From contig NZ_CH902584.1 of assembly GCF_000152845.1 (NCBI RefSeq), positions 2,861,073 to 2,925,072 on the forward strand: a stretch of 64,000 bases of DNA, read 5' to 3'. The notes below the pieces were generated by a model, which saw only the letters and a list, made by a program, of their open reading frames with translations, did not search any database and had not been told where the DNA came from. Both the position numbers and the translations under genes were made by a program. Source of the DNA: Roseovarius sp. 217. Its GTDB lineage: Bacteria > Pseudomonadota > Alphaproteobacteria > Rhodobacterales > Rhodobacteraceae. Position 1 is the first letter of the stretch. The number at the start of each line of letters is the position of its first letter. This document shows, one piece after another, positions 55,436 through 62,600 of this stretch.

Positions 55436-56653
55436 TCAGGCGTCCTTGGGGCGCAGTGTGAGCCAGATCAGTGCGCCGCCTGCCAGCATGAGGAAGGGGG
55501 CCATGGCGAGGTTGACGGATGTCCAGCCCGCCTCTGGTGTGCCGCCGGAGCAGTTCATCAGGCCCCCCGAGGACAGCGAGGCAAAGGTCACACCGCCGAA
55601 GACGATGAGATCGTTGAGCCCCTGCATGCGGCCACGTTCATGCGGGGCATGCGAGCCTGCGAGCAGGGTGGTCGCACCGATGAAGCCGAAGTTCCAGCCG
55701 ATGCCCAAGAGAATGAGGGCGACGAAGAAGTTTTCCAGATGCACGCCGTTCAGGGCCACCGCCCCCGCGCCTGCGAGGATGACGAGGCCGATCGCGACAA
55801 TTTTCTCTACGCCGAAGCGGGCGATCAGGTGGCCGGTGAAAAATGACGGAATATACATGGCCAACACATGCGCCGTGACCACATCCGCCGCATCGCCCGC
55901 GTCAAAGCCGCAGCCCACGACCGCGAGCGGTGTCGAGGTCATCACCAGATTCATCAGAGCATAAGAGACCGTGGCGCAGATCACCGCCACGGCGATGCGC
56001 GGGGTTTTGAGGAGTTCAATCCGGGTGCGGCCATGGGGGGCGTCCACGGCGGGCACCGGCGGTTTCGGGATGTCGAGCATGAGAAAGAGGAAGGCACCCG
56101 CGATATTGAGGGCGATGACCGCTAGATAGGTGCCTAAGAACGGGATCACCATGGCCTGCGAGGTGGCCTTGACCAGTTGCGGGCCGATCACGGCGCTAAG
56201 GAGGCCGCCCGCCATGACGTAGGAGATGGCCTTGGCGCGGAACGCGTCGCTGGCGGTGTCGGCGGCGGCAAAGCGGTAGAAGCCCTGGGCCGACATATAA
56301 GTGCCGGTGATGAGGCTGCCCAGGAGGAAAATCGGGAAGGAGGCGGTATAGAGCCCGTAGGCGCCGATGGCGCCGCCAATCGCGCCTGCACCCGCGCCGA
56401 TCATGAAGCCCACACGCCGCCCGTAGCGCTGCATCAGGTGCGAAATCGGTGTCGCCGAGAGCATCGAGCCCAGCACGATGAGCGATATGGGCAGGGTGGC
56501 GAAACAGATGTTGGAGGCAAGCGATTGCCCGGCCAACCCGCCGACGACGAAGATCATCGGCATTTGCGCGCCCAAGATGGCTTGGGCTGCGACGAGAACG
56601 GCCACGTTGCGTTTGGCGCGGCTATCGTCAGGATGGAGGGCTGTGTCAGTCAT
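55436..56653 (-). CDS. Major facilitator superfamily transporter
   Basis: The 405-residue protein has about twelve membrane helices with the MFS loop-2 motif in HLMQRYGRRVGFMIGAG and a related loop between helices 8 and 9 (GHLIARFGVEKIV). The substrate cannot be inferred. It starts 43 bases after the cobB stop on the same strand and could be in one transcript with cobA-cobB, but no precedent for a cobalamin role is claimed. Confidence 0.88.
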   Translation of the reverse strand: MTDTALHPDDSRAKRNVAVLVAAQAILGAQMPMIFVVGGLAGQSLASNICFATLPISLIVLGSMLSATPISHLMQRYGRRVGFMIGAGAGAIGGAIGAYGLYTASFPIFLLGSLITGTYMSAQGFYRFAAADTASDAFRAKAISYVMAGGLLSAVIGPQLVKATSQAMVIPFLGTYLAVIALNIAGAFLFLMLDIPKPPVPAVDAPHGRTRIELLKTPRIAVAVICATVSYALMNLVMTSTPLAVVGCGFDAGDAADVVTAHVLAMYIPSFFTGHLIARFGVEKIVAIGLVILAGAGAVALNGVHLENFFVALILLGIGWNFGFIGATTLLAGSHAPHERGRMQGLNDLIVFGGVTFASLSSGGLMNCSGGTPEAGWTSVNLAMAPFLMLAGGALIWLTLRPKDA

Positions 56654-56696
56654 GGCGCAAGTGCTAGACCCGTCGCCTGCGCGCTGCAAGCGCAAT

Positions 56697-57962
56697 TCAG
56701 GCGCGGTCGATGAGATGTGCGAAGGAGCCGCTCACCCGGCCCAAATGGAGGCCCATGGGGGGGAGGGCTGTGCCTTCGGCGTCTGTCGCGGCAAAGAGCG
56801 GCGGGCCATCGGCGCGCAGGGTGGTGGCGTAGTGGAATTCGTGGGCGGCCCATGTGCCGGGGAATGGCCCTCTCTGTGCCTCAAGGTGGCGGTAGCCGAG
56901 ATGGAGCTGGCGGGTGGCAAAGCTGGTCTCGAGCGGGAGCAACCCGGCCATCACATGCCGGGTGCCATCCGCGCCTGTCAGCCCCTCGCCCAGTACCATG
57001 TAGCCGCCGCATTCCCCATATATATCCGTAGTTTGCGCCGCATTTCTCAGGCTTTGCATGAAGGTGGTGTTGGCGGCGATCTGGCCTGCGTGCAGTTCCG
57101 GGTAGCCGCCGGGGAGAAAGACGAAATCGGCCTCTGGCACCGGATCATCGGCGAGTGGCGAGAAGGGTCGCATTTCTGCACCCGCCGCGCGCCAATCGGC
57201 CAGCATATGTGGGTAGGCAAAGCCGAAGGCGCGGTCTTGGGCCACGGCGATGACCTGTGCCGGGGGGGTGAGGCGCGGGGCGGCTTTGGCCTCGGGCAAG
57301 GGGGCTGCGAGCGCGCGCAGCGTTTCGCGGTCAAGCGTCATGGCGAGGGCGTCGGCGGCGGTGTCGAGGAAGTGATCGAGATCGGGGCGCTCGATGGCTT
57401 GCACCAGTCCCAGATGGCGCGAGGGTTGCGCCAGCGCCGGATTGCGGCGGAGGGCGGCCAAAACGGGCAGGCCGAGGGGGGCAAGGGCGCGGCGCAGCAT
57501 TGCTTCGTGACGGTCTGAGCCCACATTGTTGAGCATCACGCCCGCGACGCGCACATTTGGATCAAAGCCTGCGAAACCTGCAACCAAGGGGGCGATGGAG
57601 CCTGCCATGCGGCCTGCGTCCACCACCAGCACCACCGGCAGGGCGAGATGCCGCGCCAGATCGGCCACAGCACCGCGCCCGTCGGGGGGCGCGCCATCGA
57701 AAAGGCCCATGGCACCCTCGATGATCAAAAGGCCGTCGCCCGCCGCAAGGCTGCGCAGGCGCTCGGGCGTCATGGCCCAAGCGTCGAGATTGGGGCAAGG
57801 TGCGCCGCAGGCGGCCTCGTGAAAGCGGGGGTCGATGTAATCGGGGCCGGATTTGGCGCCGCGCACGGTCAGTCCCTGGCGGGACAAGAGGCGCAGCAGG
57901 GCGAGGGTGAGCGTGGTCTTGCCAGCCCCTGAGGCGGGCGCGGCGAGGATCAGCCCTCGCAT
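56697..57962 (-). CDS. cobB: Cobyrinate a,c-diamide synthase
   Basis: CobB/CbiA amidates the a and c side chains of (hydrogeno)cobyrinate using glutamine and ATP in vitamin B12 synthesis. The 421-residue protein has an N-terminal P-loop ATPase (ASGAGKTTLTLALLRLL, then GAKSGPDYIDPRFH). The C-terminal glutamine amidotransferase domain has the catalytic cysteine in YGECGGYMVLGEGL. It overlaps cobA by 13 bases. Confidence 0.95.
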   Translation of the reverse strand: MRGLILAAPASGAGKTTLTLALLRLLSRQGLTVRGAKSGPDYIDPRFHEAACGAPCPNLDAWAMTPERLRSLAAGDGLLIIEGAMGLFDGAPPDGRGAVADLARHLALPVVLVVDAGRMAGSIAPLVAGFAGFDPNVRVAGVMLNNVGSDRHEAMLRRALAPLGLPVLAALRRNPALAQPSRHLGLVQAIERPDLDHFLDTAADALAMTLDRETLRALAAPLPEAKAAPRLTPPAQVIAVAQDRAFGFAYPHMLADWRAAGAEMRPFSPLADDPVPEADFVFLPGGYPELHAGQIAANTTFMQSLRNAAQTTDIYGECGGYMVLGEGLTGADGTRHVMAGLLPLETSFATRQLHLGYRHLEAQRGPFPGTWAAHEFHYATTLRADGPPLFAATDAEGTALPPMGLHLGRVSGSFAHLIDRA

Positions 57963-58825
57963 GCGGTCTCGGCGGGCAATCCGCGCCCGAGCGGGTCGAG
58001 GTTGCGGGGGGCGGCACCGGCCAGCATGCCCTGCCAGTCGAGCACTTGGCGCATCAGCACCGAGCGGCCGATACAGAGGATCGCGGGCGGCTCAAAGCCG
58101 CTCGCCTCGATATCGGCGGCAAGCCGTCCAAGGGTGGTTTCCAGCACGCGTTGATCGGGGGTGGTGGCGGAACAGACCACGGCGCACGGCTCATCCAGAG
58201 GGCGACCCGCGTCGAGAAGCGCCGCGCTGATCTGGCTCGCGTGTTTCATGCCCATATAGATCACGATCACCTGGCTGCCCTGTGCAATCGCCTGCCAATT
58301 GAGCGAGGAGGGGGTGAGGCCGGATTGGTCATGGCCTGTCACAAAGGTCACGGATTGATTGACGTCGCGATGGGTGACGGGGATGCCCGCATAGGCCAGC
58401 CCGCCGATGCCCGCGCTGATGCCGGGGATGATGCGGATGGGTATGCCGTGCTGCACCAGCGTTTGTGCCTCTTCGCCGCCGCGGCCAAACACAAAGGGAT
58501 CGCCCCCCTTGAGGCGCAGAACGCGCAGGCTTTCGCGGGCGAGGTCGACCAGTTGCAGGGAAATGTCGCGTTGTTTGGCCGAGGGTTTGCCGCCGCGTTT
58601 GCCCGCGTAGATGTGGCGTGCCTGCGGGGCCCAGTCGAGGATGCAGTCCTGCACCAGCGCGTCGTAAATCACCACATCGGCCTGCCCAAGGGCATTGAGG
58701 GCGTGCAGGGTCAAAAGGCCGGGATCGCCGGGGCCAGCCCCACAGAGCCAGACCCAGCCGGGTTCAAGCCGGGGCCAGTCATTGCCCGGCAGGGGCGTGG
58801 AGAAGGGGGGGGGCGAGTCGGTCAT
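57950..58825 (-). CDS. cobA: Uroporphyrinogen-III C-methyltransferase
   Basis: CobA (SUMT) methylates uroporphyrinogen III to precorrin-2, the branch point to cobalamin and siroheme. The 291-residue protein has VWLCGAGPGDPGLLTLHAL, the SAM-binding GGDPFVFGRGGEE and a late ATTPDQRVLETTL. The ATG giving MTDSPPPFSTPL was preferred. No cobalamin riboswitch was recognised in the leader up to the neighbouring gene. Confidence 0.95.
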   Translation of the reverse strand: MTDSPPPFSTPLPGNDWPRLEPGWVWLCGAGPGDPGLLTLHALNALGQADVVIYDALVQDCILDWAPQARHIYAGKRGGKPSAKQRDISLQLVDLARESLRVLRLKGGDPFVFGRGGEEAQTLVQHGIPIRIIPGISAGIGGLAYAGIPVTHRDVNQSVTFVTGHDQSGLTPSSLNWQAIAQGSQVIVIYMGMKHASQISAALLDAGRPLDEPCAVVCSATTPDQRVLETTLGRLAADIEASGFEPPAILCIGRSVLMRQVLDWQGMLAGAAPRNLDPLGRGLPAETACEG

Positions 58826-58907
58826 GTCTTTGTATGCCGCGAGTTTTATCCGGAGGAAAGGCGGCAAACGACCATGCGTGTAGGTCGGAGCGACATGGGG
58901 GTGTGGC

Positions 58908-58931
58908 CGGGCCGTGGGAACGGCCCGGCGC
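58908..58931 (-). terminator. Hairpin after the binding-protein gene
   Basis: GCCGGGCCGT-GGGA-ACGGCCCGGC is a perfect 10-base-pair stem located seven bases beyond the stop of the substrate-binding protein gene. No T-run follows on the minus strand, so it may stabilise rather than terminate. Confidence 0.5.
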
Positions 58932-58937
58932 GGGGTG

Positions 58938-60071
58938 TTACATCTTGCAGTCAACCGCGTAGGCGTCGGCGTGATCTTCCAGCGCCACACCGATGATCTT
59001 GTTGGTGTAGATGTCACCTTCCTTGATCACCTCGCGGACATAGATGTCCTGAATCGGGTGATGGTTGTTGCCAAAGGCAAAATCGCCGCGCGTGCTGGCG
59101 AAATCGGCGGCCTTGAGTGCAGCGCGGAAGGCATCAGCGTCGGAGGGCTGCGCCTGATCCAGCGCCGAGATCAGGAGGTTGGCGGTGTCAAAGCCCTGGC
59201 TCGCGTAGAGCGAGGGCAGGCGGCCATATTTTTCCTGAAAGCTGGCGACGAAGGCGACGTTGGTTTCGTTGTCGATATCCTTGGACCATTGCGAGGTGTT
59301 GACCACGCCAAGGGCCGCGTCGCCCACCGCCTGAAGGATGCCTTGGTCAAAGCTGAAGGCGGGGCCAACCACGGGCAAGCCGACGCCGCTGTCGGCATAT
59401 TGCTTGAGGAAGGAAATCCCCATGCCGCCGGGCAGGAAGAAAAACACAGAGTCAGCCCCGGAGGCGCGGATCTGGGCGATTTCGGCGGCGTAATCGGTCT
59501 GGCCCAGTTGGGTGTAGATCTCGCCTGCGAGGTCGCCTTGATACATGCGTTTGTAGCCGGTCAGCGCGTCCTGACCTGCGGGGTAGTTGGGCGCGAGGAT
59601 GAAGCTGTTTTTATAACCTGCGTCATTGGCATAGGCACCTGCGGCCTCGTGCAGGTTGTCGTTCTGCCAGGCGACGTTGAAATAGTTGGGCAGGCAGCCC
59701 TGACCCGCCAGCGCCGAGGGGCCAGCATTGGGCGAGAGGTAGAATTTGCCTTGGGCGACCGCGCCGGGCACCACCGCCATGGCAAGGTTGGACCAGATGA
59801 TGCCGGTCATCACGTCGACCTTGTCGGACTGGATCATCTTGTCCGAGAGTTGCACGGCGATGTCGGGTTTTTGCTGATCGTCCTCGATGATCACCTCGAT
59901 GTCGCTGCGCCCGGATTGTTCCAGCGCCAGCATGAAGCCGTCGCGCACGTCGATGCCGAGGCCCGCGCCACCGCCGGAAAGGGTGGTGATCATGCCGACC
60001 TTGATGTCAGCCTGCGCGGTGACAGCGGCGAGGCTGAGCGCGCCGGCGATGGCCAGTGTCTTGAATGTCAT
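58938..60071 (-). CDS. ABC transporter substrate-binding protein, Leu/Ile/Val-type
   Basis: The 377-residue protein has a signal peptide (MTFKTLAIAGALSLAAVTAQA). The type I periplasmic binding fold follows: DIKVGMITTLSGGGAGLGIDVRDGF, EVIIEDDQQKPDIAV, and NYPAGQDALTGYKRMYQG. This family binds branched-chain amino acids, amides, aromatic acids or amines. No permease or ATPase gene is adjacent in view. It lies 121 bases downstream of and co-directional with the TetR gene, so it may belong to the amine module. The ligand is unknown. Confidence 0.9.
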   Translation of the reverse strand: MTFKTLAIAGALSLAAVTAQADIKVGMITTLSGGGAGLGIDVRDGFMLALEQSGRSDIEVIIEDDQQKPDIAVQLSDKMIQSDKVDVMTGIIWSNLAMAVVPGAVAQGKFYLSPNAGPSALAGQGCLPNYFNVAWQNDNLHEAAGAYANDAGYKNSFILAPNYPAGQDALTGYKRMYQGDLAGEIYTQLGQTDYAAEIAQIRASGADSVFFFLPGGMGISFLKQYADSGVGLPVVGPAFSFDQGILQAVGDAALGVVNTSQWSKDIDNETNVAFVASFQEKYGRLPSLYASQGFDTANLLISALDQAQPSDADAFRAALKAADFASTRGDFAFGNNHHPIQDIYVREVIKEGDIYTNKIIGVALEDHADAYAVDCKM

Positions 60072-60192
60072 ATGTCATCTCTCCCTGATGTCGGGCGGTT
60101 TGTCCCGTCCCGGTTTGCCCTTGGTCCCCCAGAGGGCGGTGCTCAATCCTTTCCACAGCTTTGGCAAAAGGTCCAGATGGCAGCATATCGGG

Positions 60193-60840
60193 TCAGGTGC
60201 CGGTGTGGCGCGCCATGAAGCGGTCGGTTTCGGCGGGGGTCGGGGGATGGCCCGAGAAATTCTCGACATAGGCGGGCATGCGCGCGATGCGGATGTCGCG
60301 GGGTTCGGCCACCATCATCGAGATATAGCCGATCTGGGTGTAATAGACGGTATGGGCGCGGGTGTCGGCGTGATCGCTGGCGTAACCGAATCGCTCGAAC
60401 ATGGCGCGGATGGCAGTGATGCGGGTCTCGTCGGTGCGTTGCAGCTTGGCCTTGATCGTGGGATCGCCGAGCGCCCAGTTGCGGATCGCGAAATCGAGGC
60501 GGGAATCGAACAGATCGCGGGTGAGCCAGCAGTCGAAGAGGTTGTAGAGCGCCTCGTTGATGGTTTCGGCATAGGCCTCGGTGCGGGCCACGAGATTGCC
60601 GGTATTCTGCGCCTCCCAGCGGTCGAGAAGGGCGGCAAGCAGCGCCTCGCGGTCTTTGAAATGCCAGTAGAAACTGGTGCGCGACAGGCCGAGCATCTGG
60701 GCCAGTGGCATCACCTTGACCGCCTCCACCCCGGCGGTGACGAGCACCTCATAGGCGGCATTGAGCCACAGATCCTCGGAGCCGCGGGCGGCGGGATCGG
60801 GGGCGGGTTTGGCGCGGCGGGTGGTTTGGGGGCTGGTCAT
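60193..60840 (-). CDS. TetR family transcriptional regulator
   Basis: The 215-residue protein has an N-terminal helix-turn-helix (about 24-70, ending LGLSRTSFYWHFKDREALLAALLDRW) and a helical ligand-binding domain. A Pro/Ala-rich stretch of about 20 residues precedes the DNA-binding domain. It is divergent from the mttB-type gene across a 129-base spacer holding a palindrome, so it most likely represses that operon and itself, with the amine or a product as inducer. This control is inferred. Confidence 0.92.
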   Translation of the reverse strand: MTSPQTTRRAKPAPDPAARGSEDLWLNAAYEVLVTAGVEAVKVMPLAQMLGLSRTSFYWHFKDREALLAALLDRWEAQNTGNLVARTEAYAETINEALYNLFDCWLTRDLFDSRLDFAIRNWALGDPTIKAKLQRTDETRITAIRAMFERFGYASDHADTRAHTVYYTQIGYISMMVAEPRDIRIARMPAYVENFSGHPPTPAETDRFMARHTGT

Positions 60841-60876
60841 GGCCTGAGCCTAGACGGTTTTGGCGCGGCTGGCAAA

Positions 60877-60891
60877 TAACTTGACAGGTTA
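60877..60891. promoter_or_regulatory. Palindromic operator candidate over a -35 hexamer
   Basis: TAACTTGACAGGTTA is a 15-base palindrome with one mismatched pair (TAAC-y-TG-n-CA-r-GTTA). It contains TTGACA at 60881-60886, the plus-strand -35 consensus. No good -10 was seen at 16-18 bases. A separate perfect inverted repeat, TCGACA-GTGG-TGTCGA, lies at 60902-60917. Either could be the TetR site. Confidence 0.5.
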
Positions 60892-60969
60892 GTTTGTTTT
60901 CTCGACAGTGGTGTCGATTAAGTCTTCACGCCACCGCCGGGTCGTTCCCGGCCAGCCAGGATCAGGCCG

Positions 60970-62574
60970 ATGCCGCACGCGATACCTTCTGAAATATCTC
61001 TTGATATGCCTGTTCCGGTTGCGCGCCGGGCGCGCGGCGGGCGGGCCGCCATGCAGGTTCGGCGCGGCACCGGCGCGGGGGCTGGGGTGAACCCGCTACA
61101 TGTGCCCTATATCACGCGCGGTATTCCCACGCATGACATCGCGTCGGAGGCATCGCTTGATGCGATTATTGCGACGGCGGATCGGATATTGGCCGAAATC
61201 GGCATCGAGTTTCGCGAAGACCCCGAGACGGTGCGGCTCTTTCAGCAGGCGGGTGGCAAGGCGCGGGAGGTGGGGCCGGAGGCGTGGAATGTCACGTTCG
61301 AGCCGGGGCTGATCCGGGGGCTGTTGGCGACAGCGCCCGCTGAGTTTACGCAGCATGCGCGCAATCCGGCGAAATCGGTGCGGATCGGTGGCCGCTCGAT
61401 GGTCTTTGCGCCGGCCTATGGCTCGCCCTTCGTGATGGATCTGGACAAGGGGCGGCGCTATGGCACGATCGAGGATTTCCAGAACCTGATCAAGCTGGCG
61501 CAGTCCTCGCCCTGGCTGCATCATTCGGGCGGCACGATCTGTGAGCCGACGGATATTCCGGTGAACAAGCGGCATCTGGATATGGTCTACGCGCATATGC
61601 GCTATTCGGACCGGGCCTTTCTGGGGTCGATCACCGCGCCGGAGCGGGCGGAGGACAGTATCGAGATGTGCCGGATTCTGTTCGGCGCGGAGTATGTCGA
61701 CAGCCATTGCGTGATCATGGGCAATTTCAACTCGACCTCGCCCTTGGTCTGGGACGGGGTGAGCACGCGGGGCATTCGCGCCTATGCAGCTGCCGGTCAG
61801 GGGTCGATCCATTTGCCGTTTCTGTTGGGCGGGGCGGTGTCGCCGCTGACCATGCCGGGGGCGATTGCGCAATGTCTGGCCGAGAGCATGGTGGGCTGTG
61901 CGCTGACGCAACTGGTGCGGCCGGGAGCACCGGCCATTCTGGGCAGTTTCCTGTCGTCGATGTCGCTGCGCACCGGATCGCCCACGTTCGGGACGCCCGA
62001 GCCTGCGCTGGGATCGCTGGTGATGGGGCAGATTGCGCGGCGGCTCAATATGCCGCTGCGCTGTGCGGGCAATTTCAGCACCTCCAAGCTGCCGGATGGG
62101 CAGGCGATGACGCAGGCCATGATGTCGATGATGTCGGCGGTGAATGGCGGGGCGAATTTCATCCTGCATTCCGCCGGGTTCCTCGATGGGTTGCTGTCGA
62201 TGTCCTATGAAAAGCTGATGCTGGATATGGATATGTGCGGCGCGCTGCATGTCTGGCTCAAGGGGTTGGAGGTCAATGAGGACACGCTGGCGTTTGAGGC
62301 GCTGGCCGAGAAGGGGCCGGGGGAGCATATGTTTGGCTGTGCCCATACGCTGCGGCATTACGAGACCGCCTATTGGGACAGCGGGCTGGACGACAACACC
62401 ACCTATGAGACATGGTCGGAGGCAGGCGGTGTCGATGCGATGACCCGTGCCAATGGTGCGTGGAAAGAGGTCTTGGCGAAATATGAGGCGCCGCACATGG
62501 AGGCCGGGGTCGACGGGGCGCTGTGCGATTTCATCGCGCGGCGCAAGTCAGAGATGGCCGACGCCTGGTATTGA
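60970..62574 (+). CDS. Non-pyrrolysine trimethylamine methyltransferase (MttB) family protein
   Basis: MttB-family enzymes move a methyl group from a tertiary or quaternary amine to a corrinoid protein. The 534-residue protein has the expected TIM-barrel segments: FAPAYGSPFVMDLDKGRRYGTI, HHSGGTICEPTDIPVNKRH and LGSLVMGQIARRLNMP. It has no in-frame TAG, so no pyrrolysine. Relatives without pyrrolysine act on glycine betaine, proline betaine, carnitine or similar. The N-terminus has a basic, Gly/Arg-rich extension. AGGATCAGG precedes the ATG, and the flavoprotein gene follows after 26 bases. No corrinoid protein gene is in view. Confidence 0.9.
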   Translation: MPHAIPSEISLDMPVPVARRARGGRAAMQVRRGTGAGAGVNPLHVPYITRGIPTHDIASEASLDAIIATADRILAEIGIEFREDPETVRLFQQAGGKAREVGPEAWNVTFEPGLIRGLLATAPAEFTQHARNPAKSVRIGGRSMVFAPAYGSPFVMDLDKGRRYGTIEDFQNLIKLAQSSPWLHHSGGTICEPTDIPVNKRHLDMVYAHMRYSDRAFLGSITAPERAEDSIEMCRILFGAEYVDSHCVIMGNFNSTSPLVWDGVSTRGIRAYAAAGQGSIHLPFLLGGAVSPLTMPGAIAQCLAESMVGCALTQLVRPGAPAILGSFLSSMSLRTGSPTFGTPEPALGSLVMGQIARRLNMPLRCAGNFSTSKLPDGQAMTQAMMSMMSAVNGGANFILHSAGFLDGLLSMSYEKLMLDMDMCGALHVWLKGLEVNEDTLAFEALAEKGPGEHMFGCAHTLRHYETAYWDSGLDDNTTYETWSEAGGVDAMTRANGAWKEVLAKYEAPHMEAGVDGALCDFIARRKSEMADAWY

Positions 62575-62600
62575 AACGAGAGTGAAGAAAGGCAACGCCC

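Noticed and set aside
58826..58937. Possible cobalamin riboswitch in the cobA leader
   Set aside because: The short leader shows no B12-box-like sequence or multi-stem layout that I can identify.
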